This document shows, piece after piece, positions 23,728 through 31,025 of a stretch of 34,441 nucleotides of DNA (its first letter is position 1; each line of letters begins with the position of its first letter). A program made the translations under genes and the position numbers. The notes beneath the pieces were generated by a model, which was given only the letters and a program-made list of their open reading frames with translations, was not told the DNA's origin and made no database searches. The stretch comes from an uncultured Candidatus Saccharibacteria bacterium (lineage in GTDB: Bacteria; Patescibacteriota; Saccharimonadia; Saccharimonadales; Saccharimonadaceae), in NCBI GenBank assembly GCA_944391325.1, contig CALXTC010000022.1, positions 1 to 34,441 on the forward strand, in the 5' to 3' direction.

Positions 23728-24438
23728 ATGGACGAAACAGCAAAAATAGTTCCCACACACCTAGGCTTCATTGTCGATGGTAATCGTCGTTGGGCTAAGG
23801 AGCATGGCTTGCCGAGCTCAGAGGGGCATCGCCGTGGTTATGAGGTGCTAAAAAAGATCGCCTACGTCTGCAAGGATCGCGGCATTAAATATATGAGTGC
23901 CTACATCTTTTCGTCCGAGAACTGGGGGCGAAGTGCCGACGAAGTTGGTTATTTAATGAAATTATTCTTATTCGCCTTTCGTCATGATATGCGCAAATTT
24001 ATTGATGATGGCTTCAGGATTGTATTTCTGGGTCGTCGTGATCGTGTTTCGCAGGAGATTCTAGATATTATGGACGAGGCTGAAACTGAGTCAGCTGGGA
24101 ACTCTGACGCAACACTGGCAATACATTTTAATTATGGTGGGCATGCTGAAATTATCGATGCGGCTAGACACTTGGCGGCCGATGTTCAATCCGGTCGGGC
24201 TGATTTGGCCGAAATGACAGATGATAAATTCCGCCAGTATTTGTATCATCCAGAGGTGCCAGATATGGATATGATGGTTCGCACTAGCGGGGAACAGCGA
24301 GTGTCAGGGTTTGCTTTATGGCGAATCGCCTATAGCGAACTGATGTTTTTGGACAAAAAATGGCCCGATATGACCGAGGCGGATATTGACACAATTATTG
24401 CCGAATATTCACATCGTAATCGTCGTTTTGGTAAATAA
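23728..24438 (+). CDS. uppS: Isoprenyl transferase (undecaprenyl diphosphate synthase family)
   Basis: This cis-prenyltransferase builds the C55 lipid carrier for peptidoglycan and glycan export. HLGFIVDGNRRWAKEHG (residues 11-27) contains the catalytic Asp17 that binds Mg-diphosphate, and SSENWGRSADEV and RTSGEQRVSGFALWRIAYSEL are the other family boxes. The usual RTGGE is RTSGE. The length of 236 is normal. It has a GGGGAGG ribosome binding site and is followed after 13 nt by a trans-prenyl diphosphate synthase that would supply its allylic primer. Confidence 0.96.
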   Translation: MDETAKIVPTHLGFIVDGNRRWAKEHGLPSSEGHRRGYEVLKKIAYVCKDRGIKYMSAYIFSSENWGRSADEVGYLMKLFLFAFRHDMRKFIDDGFRIVFLGRRDRVSQEILDIMDEAETESAGNSDATLAIHFNYGGHAEIIDAARHLAADVQSGRADLAEMTDDKFRQYLYHPEVPDMDMMVRTSGEQRVSGFALWRIAYSELMFLDKKWPDMTEADIDTIIAEYSHRNRRFGK

Positions 24439-24451
24439 ATAGGGGGTATAA

Positions 24452-25339
24452 ATGGATTTTAAGCAGCGCCTAGGTGAGTATCAGCAACTTATTAATGACG
24501 AGCTGACAAAATATTTACGCCACGATGATTGCTATGAGCGACGCTGGAACGACGCCATGGAATACAGTTTAATGGCTGGGGGCAAGCGATTGCGCCCAAT
24601 CTTGGTGGTGGCAACCTATCGACTATTTCGTCAGGACATTGCTAGGTGTTTGCCGTTTGCCGTGGCTATTGAAATGGTTCATAACTTTTCGCTAATCCAT
24701 GATGATTTGCCGGGTATCGACAATGATGACTTTCGTCATGGCAAGCCAACGAACCACAGGCAGTTTGACGAGGCGACGGCTATTCTGGCTGGCGACGGCC
24801 TATTGAACGGTGCCTATATGGTTATTAGTAACGATTTGTTGCATAGCGATGTGGCAGATTTACCAGTTAAATTGCGAGTTTTTGGGGAATTTGCATGTGC
24901 TATTGACCGAATGGCGGCTGGCGAATACGTCGATACTATTGACGAGGGCAAACAAATTGATGCTGCCGAGCTGGAGTATATTCATCAGAATAAAACCGGC
25001 GCCCTATTGAAATTGTGCGTACGGATGGGGGCTATATTAGCCGGTGCAGACGAGGATAATTTGGCCAAGTTGACAACCTACGCTGATAAAATTGGTCTAG
25101 CATTTCAAATCAAGGATGACATTTTATCCGAAGAGGGCGACGAGAAAGTCTTGGGTAAACCAGTTGGCAACGACCGTGAGATGGGGAAGTGTACCTATGT
25201 GTCACAATATGGTTTGGACAAATCAAAGGAAATGCTGCATGACCTAGTTGCCGAGGCCAAGGCGCGACTGGTAGACTTTGGCGACCAGGCAGATTTTCTG
25301 ACTGGTTTGGCTGACTATATCGAAAATCGAAATAAATAA
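24452..25339 (+). CDS. Polyprenyl (farnesyl/geranylgeranyl-type) diphosphate synthase
   Basis: This trans-prenyltransferase condenses isopentenyl diphosphate with an allylic primer. The first Asp-rich motif, DDLPGIDND (D84, D85, D90), is of the bacterial FARM type with two extra residues. The second motif reads DDILS at 222-226, so the last Asp of DDxxD is Ser. Other boxes, GGKRLRP and GKPVGND...GKCTYVS, are intact. At 295 residues it is the size of IspA; chain length cannot be told from sequence alone. It is in an apparent uppS operon and probably feeds it. A GGGGG ribosome binding site lies 5 nt before ATG. Confidence 0.92.
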   Translation: MDFKQRLGEYQQLINDELTKYLRHDDCYERRWNDAMEYSLMAGGKRLRPILVVATYRLFRQDIARCLPFAVAIEMVHNFSLIHDDLPGIDNDDFRHGKPTNHRQFDEATAILAGDGLLNGAYMVISNDLLHSDVADLPVKLRVFGEFACAIDRMAAGEYVDTIDEGKQIDAAELEYIHQNKTGALLKLCVRMGAILAGADEDNLAKLTTYADKIGLAFQIKDDILSEEGDEKVLGKPVGNDREMGKCTYVSQYGLDKSKEMLHDLVAEAKARLVDFGDQADFLTGLADYIENRNK

Positions 25340-25358
25340 GATTATCAGCAATGATTGC

Positions 25359-25388
25359 ATTCGTTATGTTAAAATAACATTAACGAAT
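25359..25388 (+). promoter_or_regulatory. Promoter of rseP overlapped by a near-perfect palindrome
   Basis: TGTTAAAAT is an extended -10 (TAAAAT at 25370-25375). The arms 25359-25371 and 25375-25388 are inverted repeats with a single bulged base, so the palindrome is centred on the -10 box. It could be an operator, or a hairpin in read-through RNA. Confidence 0.5.
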
Positions 25389-25420
25389 TGAATGAGATGA
25401 AAGAGAGAGGATAATTAAGG

Positions 25421-26572
25421 ATGGATTTAACGTGGTGGCAAATTTTACTAGGGGCGGTAGTTGGCCTACTAATTCTAATGGTTTTGGTGGTATTGCATGA
25501 ATTAGGGCATGCCATCGTAGCGAAGCGCAATGGTGTCGAGGTCGAGGAGTTCGGCGTCGGCTTTCCGCCACGAGCCAAAGTTTTAGGCAAGGTTAAGGGA
25601 ACATTAGTGACGCTCAACTGGTTGCCCTTGGGTGGCTTTTGCAAAATGAAGGGCGAGAGTGATGATGCTACGGGCAAGGGAACCTATGGCGCAGCCAGTC
25701 TGTGGGCCAAGGCTAAAATTCTTTTGGCTGGCGTGACGATGAACTTTTTGGCGGCCTGTGTAATCTTTACTATTCTGGCCTTTTGGGGAATTCCCCAGAT
25801 AATGCCTAATCAGTTTGCAATTCAGTCAGATAATCATGGCGATAAGGGTATAGCAGCGGTCTACGGGGTAGTTGACGGTTCTCCGGCTCAGCAGGCAGGC
25901 ATAAAGGAGGGTGATGAAATTGTCTCGGTGGCTGGTCGGGATGTGTCAATGTCGGTGGAAGTGCCGGAAATTGTCGCCGATCACGCTGGCGAGCAAATAG
26001 AGATTGTCGTGCGACGTGATGGCCAAGAGCAAACGCTAAACGCCATGATTGAACAAGAAGATAATGGCAGCGGCCGGTTAGGTGTCCAGACTGGTCAAAA
26101 GCAAAGCGGCACCATCAAGGCTACCTGGAGTGCACCACTGGTCGGCGTTGTGACGGCCGGTCAGTTCTTCTGGCTAACTATTAGTGGTCTGTGGGATATC
26201 CTAGTTAATTTGTTCCAGGGCATCTTTAATTTGCTGATTGGCGTACCTACGGCCACAGCCGAACTTAGTGCTGCCTCTGATGGTGTGGCTGGTCCAGTAG
26301 GTATCCTTGGCTCAATTTTCCCCAGCGCAATGGTGGCTGGGCCAACAATGTTGTTGTATATCTCGGGGGTGATTTCGATATCGCTGGCTGTGATGAATCT
26401 GCTGCCAATCCCAGGTTTAGATGGCGGTCGATTGTATCTAACATTGTGGTATCGGGCTAGGCACAAGAAACTGACCAAGGAGCGGGAAGAGCAGATTGTT
26501 GGTCGTGGCATGATGTTTATATTTGGATTAATTATCCTAATTACGGTAATGGATATAGTCAAGGCGATTTAG
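25421..26572 (+). CDS. rseP: RIP metalloprotease RseP/MmpA (site-2 protease)
   Basis: This polytopic intramembrane zinc protease cleaves membrane segments of anti-sigma factors or leftover signal peptides. The first helix carries HELGH (H26, E27, H30), and the third zinc ligand lies in NLLPIPGLDGGRL near the C-terminus. A single PDZ domain sits in the middle (AAVYGVVDGSPAQQAGIKEGDEIVSVAGRD). The length of 383 residues fits one-PDZ forms of Gram-positives. GFPPRAKV...LNWLPLGGFCKMKGE is typical. The ribosome binding site is AGAGAGAGG. The next gene starts 1 nt after the stop, and both encode intramembrane proteases. Confidence 0.96.
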   Translation: MDLTWWQILLGAVVGLLILMVLVVLHELGHAIVAKRNGVEVEEFGVGFPPRAKVLGKVKGTLVTLNWLPLGGFCKMKGESDDATGKGTYGAASLWAKAKILLAGVTMNFLAACVIFTILAFWGIPQIMPNQFAIQSDNHGDKGIAAVYGVVDGSPAQQAGIKEGDEIVSVAGRDVSMSVEVPEIVADHAGEQIEIVVRRDGQEQTLNAMIEQEDNGSGRLGVQTGQKQSGTIKATWSAPLVGVVTAGQFFWLTISGLWDILVNLFQGIFNLLIGVPTATAELSAASDGVAGPVGILGSIFPSAMVAGPTMLLYISGVISISLAVMNLLPIPGLDGGRLYLTLWYRARHKKLTKEREEQIVGRGMMFIFGLIILITVMDIVKAI

Positions 26573-26573
26573 C

Positions 26574-27515
26574 ATGGCAAAAAGTCATAGCGGTCGACAT
26601 TCCTCCCGACAAAAGCGACCGGGTCGGGTAGTTGTCTCAGAGCCGGGCGCCAGTGACGAGAGTAAGTTGCAGGCTAAAATTGACCAGGTAATGTCCAACC
26701 AATCTCGTCAGCGACAGACTGAGATGGAATCAGTGATGCAACATGACGCTGAATCAACAAAGTTAACGTTAGCGTCTAGAATACTGTCGATGGTTGGTTG
26801 GTGCGCGTGGCTAGTTGCTGTTTGGCTATTGTCGTCAATGATTACTAGTGCTATTTCGGTTATTGTTTATCGGTCCTCGGGTTATAATTTACTGTCCGAT
26901 ACGGTTGGTGTGGCAGTTATGCAGGTGGGACAGTTGGTTCTGATGTTATTGATGGCTGTTAGCATCCCGTATCGCTTCGGTAAATATAAAATCTTAACTA
27001 AGGCAAAGCGTCGAGCAGTCCAAATGAACGTGACTGGTATGACCAGATTGCCAAACGCTACTGACTTATTGCCCTTTTTAACTGGCGTAGTGGGGTACTA
27101 CATAATTGTTTTGACGCTGACAATATTCGCCAGCCTAATCTTGCCAGAGAGTATTATTAGTCAGCAGCAGAATGTTGGTTTTGCGACGACGGGTAATGAT
27201 GTCTGGTGGCAAATCGGCGTTATTATGCTGGTTTTGGTTGTATTGACGCCAGTATTAGAAGAGCTGATTTTCCGGGGATTTTTGCTGGGCAAGTTGGAGC
27301 GAGTTGTACAATTTTGGCCGGCTGCCCTTGTCACGTCGTTGCTGTTCGCATTGGCTCATGGACAGGTGAATGTTGGTATTACGACCTTTATTCTGTCGAT
27401 GATTAACTGCTTGCTTAGACGCTATACGGGCTCGATTTGGGCGGGAGTTGGCGTGCACATGGTTGTGAACTTGGTGGCGACGCTATTGGTCTTTATCTGG
27501 CCAATGATGTTGTAG
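26574..27515 (+). CDS. CPBP-family intramembrane metalloprotease
   Basis: CPBP (Abi/Rce1-like) proteases sit in the membrane and use Glu/His residues. The hallmark EELIFRG (E229, E230, R234) and the second motif FALAHGQVN (H262) are present. The basic, disordered first 60 residues (SHSGRHSSRQKRPGR) are followed by about seven helices. The role in bacteria varies; peptide maturation, bacteriocin immunity and prenyl-protein processing have been assigned to the family. The gene is tightly coupled to rseP (1-nt gap), which suggests joint function in membrane proteolysis. The substrate is unknown. Confidence 0.9.
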   Translation: MAKSHSGRHSSRQKRPGRVVVSEPGASDESKLQAKIDQVMSNQSRQRQTEMESVMQHDAESTKLTLASRILSMVGWCAWLVAVWLLSSMITSAISVIVYRSSGYNLLSDTVGVAVMQVGQLVLMLLMAVSIPYRFGKYKILTKAKRRAVQMNVTGMTRLPNATDLLPFLTGVVGYYIIVLTLTIFASLILPESIISQQQNVGFATTGNDVWWQIGVIMLVLVVLTPVLEELIFRGFLLGKLERVVQFWPAALVTSLLFALAHGQVNVGITTFILSMINCLLRRYTGSIWAGVGVHMVVNLVATLLVFIWPMML

Positions 27516-27547
27516 TTGACTGTGGGCGAGCCTGGCTTGGCCTATGC

Positions 27548-27553
27548 TAAACT
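27548..27553 (+). promoter_or_regulatory. Promoter of proS (leaderless)
   Basis: TGCTAAACT is an extended -10 ending 7 nt before ATG 27561. It fixes that start and rules out the in-frame TTG at 27516. Confidence 0.6.
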
Positions 27554-27560
27554 ATTAACT

Positions 27561-28808
27561 ATGAAACGAACTGAGTTGTTTACCAAGACAAGCAAAACTG
27601 TCCCAGCCGACGAAACGGCACTGAATGCCAAGTTGCTAATCAGGGCTGGTTACGTGCATAAGGAAATGGCTGGTGTTTACGCCTATCTGCCACTAGGCTT
27701 GCGGGTACTAGAAAAAATCAAGGGTATTATCCGCGAGGAAATGAATGCGATTGGTGGGCAGGAATTACTGATGACTAATTTGCAGCCCAAGGCAGTTTGG
27801 CAGACAACTCAACGTTGGGACGATAACATCGTGGATATTTGGTTCAAGACAAAATTGCAATCTGGCGAGGACATTGGGTTGGCATGGTCGCATGAGGAAC
27901 CGATTATGAATATGCTACGGGACTATGTTCATAGTTATAAGGACTTGCCCGTGGCGGTCTATCAGTTCCAGACCAAGTTGCGCAATGAATTAAGGGCGAA
28001 GTCAGGCATTATGCGTGGTCGTGAGTTTTTGATGAAGGATATGTATAGTGTCCACGCGACCAAGGAAGATTTAGATGATTTTTACAACCAAACTATCGAG
28101 GCGTATAAGCGAGTCTACGATCGACTGGGGATCGGCAATTTAACCTATGTGACCTTTGCTAGTGGTGGGGCATTTACCAAGTTTAGCCATGAGTTCCAGA
28201 CGCTTTGTGAGGCAGGTGAAGATTGGCTGTATCTAGACCGCGAGCGAAACATTGCTGTCAACGAGGAGGTGCTAGATGATGCGGTTAAGGAACTGGGTCT
28301 AAGCAAGGACAAGCTAGAAAAACTGCGCAGTGCCGAGGTTGGTAATATCTTTAATTTCGGTACCGACAAGGCTGAGCAGATGGGTATCACCTTTGCCGAC
28401 CAGGATAATACGCAAAAACCATTCTATTACGGGTCGTATGGCATTGGCGTGACCAGGGTTATGGGTGTAATTGCCGAGCTATTTGCCGATGACCGCGGCT
28501 TGGTCTGGCCGGATAATATTGCTCCATATCGAGTTTATCTAGTAAATATTGGCAATAGTCCAGAGGTGCTGGCTCGTACCCAAGCAGTCTACGATGCATT
28601 GCAGGAAAGTGGAATTGACGTCCTATGGGATGACAGAGAGGCTCGCCCGGGTGAAAAGTTTGCCGACGGTGACCTAATGGGCATCCCGCATCGCGTGGTG
28701 ATCAGTGAAAAGACCATGGCGTCAGATAGTCTGGAATATAAGGGGCGAACCGATGAGACGCCAATAAATACTAGTTTAGAGGAGTTGCTAAATCGCCTGA
28801 CAGCGTAG
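27561..28808 (+). CDS. proS: Proline--tRNA ligase (short form)
   Basis: ProRS charges tRNA-Pro. The class II core is present: motif 1 region AGVYAYLPLGLRVLEKI, motif 2 YQFQTKLRNELRAKSGIMRGREFLMKDMYS, motif 3 YGSYGIGVTRVMG. The C-terminal anticodon-binding domain is also present (VYDALQESGIDVLWDDREARPGEKFADGDLMGIP). At 415 residues it is about 150 shorter than the E. coli enzyme because the cis-editing insertion (INS/YbaK-like domain) between motifs 2 and 3 is missing. Mischarged Ala-tRNA-Pro would need a free-standing editor or remain uncleared. The stop is TAG. Confidence 0.96.
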   Translation: MKRTELFTKTSKTVPADETALNAKLLIRAGYVHKEMAGVYAYLPLGLRVLEKIKGIIREEMNAIGGQELLMTNLQPKAVWQTTQRWDDNIVDIWFKTKLQSGEDIGLAWSHEEPIMNMLRDYVHSYKDLPVAVYQFQTKLRNELRAKSGIMRGREFLMKDMYSVHATKEDLDDFYNQTIEAYKRVYDRLGIGNLTYVTFASGGAFTKFSHEFQTLCEAGEDWLYLDRERNIAVNEEVLDDAVKELGLSKDKLEKLRSAEVGNIFNFGTDKAEQMGITFADQDNTQKPFYYGSYGIGVTRVMGVIAELFADDRGLVWPDNIAPYRVYLVNIGNSPEVLARTQAVYDALQESGIDVLWDDREARPGEKFADGDLMGIPHRVVISEKTMASDSLEYKGRTDETPINTSLEELLNRLTA

Positions 28809-28817
28809 CTAATCCAT

Positions 28818-28860
28818 ATATAGCGTTTATGTTTACATTATGGACGCTATATGCTAAAAT
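28818..28860 (+). promoter_or_regulatory. Upstream greA promoter with flanking inverted repeat
   Basis: TTTACA (28832-28837), a 17-base spacer, then TAAAAT (28855-28860, extended TGCTAAAAT). ATATAGCGT (28818-28826) and ACGCTATAT (28844-28852) form an inverted repeat around the -35 box, a possible operator. Confidence 0.5.
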
Positions 28861-28877
28861 GTCGGAATCGACAGACC

Positions 28878-28905
28878 TTGCATAGGGGGATGGATGTGCT
28901 ACAAT
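28878..28905 (+). promoter_or_regulatory. Second greA promoter
   Basis: TTGCAT (28878-28883), a 16-base spacer, then TACAAT (28900-28905, extended TGCTACAAT). The leader to greA is about 80 nt, with an AAGGAGG ribosome binding site at 28976-28982. Confidence 0.55.
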
Positions 28906-28989
28906 TTACTAAGTTAAAATTAAGTCTTAGGATTTAACATAGCTTAGCAAAAGTATAAACAGGTCTTATTTGATGAAGGAGGATTAAAA

Positions 28990-29448
28990 ATGGCTAAGAA
29001 AGTTTTTCATATTACCAAACAGGGTAAAGAGGATTTAGAGAAAGAACTAAAGGAATTAATCGATAGCCGCGGCGCAGTGGCCGACGAGATTGCCGCCGCT
29101 CGCGAAAATGGCGATCTAAGTGAGAATGCTGAATACACAGCTGCTCGCGAGAAGCAAAATCGGGTAGAGGCGCGAATTGCTGAAATCGAGGGCATTCTAG
29201 ACGGTGCCCAGATTATTAAATCTGATGGCGATGGCACCATTAGCCTGGGCGATCATGTGGTTGTGTCATTAAATGGCAAGGAATCAGCCTTTGACGTTGT
29301 TGGTGCAATCGAGGCTGATCCAGCTAATAACAAGATTAGTCACGAATCACCACTGGGCAAGGCACTGATGGGCAAAAGGGTAGGCGACGAGGTCAGCATT
29401 ACCACGCCTAAGGGTGAAAAGGTCTATAAGGTAGTTAGCGTCAACTAG
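28990..29448 (+). CDS. greA: Transcription elongation factor GreA
   Basis: GreA inserts a coiled coil into RNA polymerase and stimulates cleavage of backtracked RNA. The N-terminal coiled coil has the acidic tip (ARENGDLSENAEYTAAREKQ), and the C-terminal FKBP-like domain has SPLGKALMGKRVGDEVSITTPKG. The length of 152 is normal for the family (~158). It has two candidate promoters, a good ribosome binding site and a terminator. Confidence 0.97.
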   Translation: MAKKVFHITKQGKEDLEKELKELIDSRGAVADEIAAARENGDLSENAEYTAAREKQNRVEARIAEIEGILDGAQIIKSDGDGTISLGDHVVVSLNGKESAFDVVGAIEADPANNKISHESPLGKALMGKRVGDEVSITTPKGEKVYKVVSVN

Positions 29449-29471
29449 ACTGGCTATAGTTATTGTCGATA

Positions 29472-29507
29472 AAATAGGGGTGCTGATTATAACACCCCTT
29501 ATTTTTA
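29472..29507 (+). terminator. Terminator of greA
   Basis: AGGGGTG (29476-29482) pairs with CACCCCT (29493-29499), with further A/T pairs, then TATTTTT. Confidence 0.85.
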
Positions 29508-29514
29508 ATTCTGT

Positions 29515-29520
29515 TATAAT
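29515..29520 (+). promoter_or_regulatory. Promoter of the 29562 gene
   Basis: TGTTATAAT is an extended -10 immediately after the greA terminator. The leader is about 35 nt and has no clear ribosome binding site. Confidence 0.6.
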
Positions 29521-29561
29521 ATGGACATAGATAATATAAGTAAAAACAGAAAGACAAAAAG

Positions 29562-30443
29562 ATGCAACAAAGTGACAATGACCAATATGCAATTGACGAA
29601 GAGCGCCGTCGAGCTATGGCGTTTGAAAATTACAGTCTAAACCGCGATGCTGAACCTAAACCGTTTGATTACGATTCCTTGCCCGAGGCAGACAAGCAAC
29701 GCATTGACGGTTGGGAGGCAATTCGTGATGAGTGGGCTGATGCTAATGGCGAGGTGGCGCCTGAACAGACTTCGGTTGATGCTAATGGCGAGGTGGCGCC
29801 TGAACAGACTTCGGTTGATGCCGGTACCGAACGTGAGATTGCCTTGGAAAAGGCTGGGACTGAGAATCAGTCGCAGTTTATTAAAAATGCCACTGCTCAG
29901 CGGCTACGCGCCAAATACGGTGTCGATTCATTGGAGATGACGGAGGGTGAGCAGAAGGCGTATGATGATATGGTTTATCAAATGCGTCAGGGTAATAATG
30001 CTACTAATCTAGCCTCGATCAATGCTATTACGGGTGTTGATCGATACGACTCGCATAATACTGGTTTTGATCATACTATCACTGCCAACGGTGTCGCTGC
30101 GTTAATGCAAGAGGCTAAACAACCACCCGCCGAACAACGTCAGGGGCTAGACAACAGCGAGATGATACTGGCGGCTGGTGCTGGCAATACGCCCGACGGT
30201 CAATTGTCTAGTCAGATAGAATCTGTCCAGCCACTAGATAACCTGGGCGGCGATAATCCGAATGAGATTAATGCTACTGGTCAAGATATTGACCAAGCAG
30301 AGAGAACTCTGTCGTTTGTGGATAATGCTCAGAACTATGGTTTTAACGCTGGTAATGATTCCATTAGCGAACAAAATCGTCGTCGACTAGCTGAGGCTAG
30401 GGAAGATGTCGATGATATACAGTCGCTAGCCAAGGCTGCTTAG
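29562..30443 (+). CDS. Acidic soluble protein of unknown function with tandem duplication
   Basis: I do not recognise this 293-residue protein. It is acidic and Gln/Asn-rich, with no signal peptide or membrane helix, and looks mostly helical or disordered. A 13-residue unit, ANGEVAPEQTSVD, occurs twice in a row from an exact 39-bp DNA duplication. The central part (AQRLRAKYGVDSLEMTEGEQKAYDDMVYQM) and the tail (RRRLAEAREDVDDIQSLAKAA) contain amphipathic helices. It has its own extended -10 promoter. The neighbours, greA before and two small peptides after, give no functional clue. Confidence 0.75.
   Translation: MQQSDNDQYAIDEERRRAMAFENYSLNRDAEPKPFDYDSLPEADKQRIDGWEAIRDEWADANGEVAPEQTSVDANGEVAPEQTSVDAGTEREIALEKAGTENQSQFIKNATAQRLRAKYGVDSLEMTEGEQKAYDDMVYQMRQGNNATNLASINAITGVDRYDSHNTGFDHTITANGVAALMQEAKQPPAEQRQGLDNSEMILAAGAGNTPDGQLSSQIESVQPLDNLGGDNPNEINATGQDIDQAERTLSFVDNAQNYGFNAGNDSISEQNRRRLAEAREDVDDIQSLAKAA
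29739..29816 (+). repeat. Exact 39-bp tandem duplication in coding sequence
   Basis: Two identical 39-bp units (29739-29777 and 29778-29816), each starting GATGCTAATGGC and ending TTCGGTT, are followed by GATGC of a third. The unit length keeps the frame, so copy number can vary without breaking the gene. Confidence 0.95.
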
Positions 30444-30489
30444 CGACAAATTTGATTATATTTAGTGATGATTATATTATTAACTATGC

Positions 30490-30495
30490 TAAAGT
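30490..30495 (+). promoter_or_regulatory. Promoter of the small-peptide pair
   Basis: TGCTAAAGT is an extended -10. A small hairpin GCCGT (30498-30502)/ACGGC (30509-30513) lies at the start of the leader, and AGGAGG precedes the first peptide. Confidence 0.5.
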
Positions 30496-30549
30496 GTGCC
30501 GTGTAGCGACGGCATTGTCCGCCACCAGACTTAGGAGGTGAGTAATAGC

Positions 30550-30654
30550 ATGAAGGGGCTTAAGTTGGCTATTGGTATTCTGGCTGTGGCAGCTGTTGCA
30601 TCTATGGCGATTTGTCTGTGCGCAGCCGGCTGGAATGACAAGTATCCAGCCTAA
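30550..30654 (+). CDS. Small hydrophobic membrane peptide (34 aa)
   Basis: ATG at 30550 follows TTAGGAGGTGAGT, a near-perfect ribosome binding site. The 34-residue product is one hydrophobic helix (LAIGILAVAAVASMAICLC) after a basic MKGLK start, with two Cys and a polar tail, GWNDKYPA. It could be a short signal or lipoprotein-like peptide, or a small membrane regulator. It is 54 nt upstream of a second small membrane protein and likely shares its transcript. No family is recognised. Confidence 0.6.
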   Translation: MKGLKLAIGILAVAAVASMAICLCAAGWNDKYPA

Positions 30655-30708
30655 GGATGTCATTCAGTTCGTCGTGGCGTTGCCACCAAATTAAAGGAGT
30701 GTGACTAC

Positions 30709-30894
30709 ATGGATGCTGGTAAGATTATGACTGTTGTCGGCGTCGTGTCGATTGGTCTTGTACTGGTGGCAGCTTACTCGATTGTCAGGGTTGGTTCTCA
30801 GTCGTCGATTGGCGGGAAGATTCCCAACGACTTCTGCAACGACCACGGCTATCGTGATGACATCGATGGTGAGTCGTCTGACAACGAGGGTTAG
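30709..30894 (+). CDS. Small membrane protein with acidic tail (61 aa)
   Basis: An N-terminal membrane helix (IMTVVGVVSIGLVLVAAYSIV, residues about 6-26) is followed by a polar, acidic tail ending DDIDGESSDNEG, with one Cys. The ribosome binding site AAAGGAGTG lies 8 nt before ATG. A small hairpin GTGGC/GCCAC at 30675-30687 lies between it and the 34-residue peptide gene. A bidirectional terminator follows. I do not recognise a family. The strong signals suggest abundant expression. Confidence 0.65.
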   Translation: MDAGKIMTVVGVVSIGLVLVAAYSIVRVGSQSSIGGKIPNDFCNDHGYRDDIDGESSDNEG

Positions 30895-30934
30895 TTTTAA
30901 CCACTAGATCAACCACAGGTCTCTTACATGAGGA

Positions 30935-30964
30935 AAGGGGCGTCAGCTTGCGCTGGCGCCCCTT
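30935..30964. terminator. Bidirectional terminator between the small-peptide pair and phoH
   Basis: GGGGCGTCAGC (30937-30947) and GCTGGCGCCCC (30952-30962) form an 11-bp stem with one G-T pair and a TTGC loop; short A/T flanks lie on both sides. A second stem TTCCGT/ACGGAA lies near 30981-30996. Confidence 0.75.
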
Positions 30965-31025
30965 AACGATACTCGTACTATTCCGTTGTCACGGAACAAC
31001 AATGAGTGGCGACTGGGAGAAATGG

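Noticed and set aside
27516-27560. TTG start for proS at 27516
   Set aside because: The extra 15 residues would be encoded by the promoter region; the -10 box at 27548 and the family N-terminus support ATG 27561.
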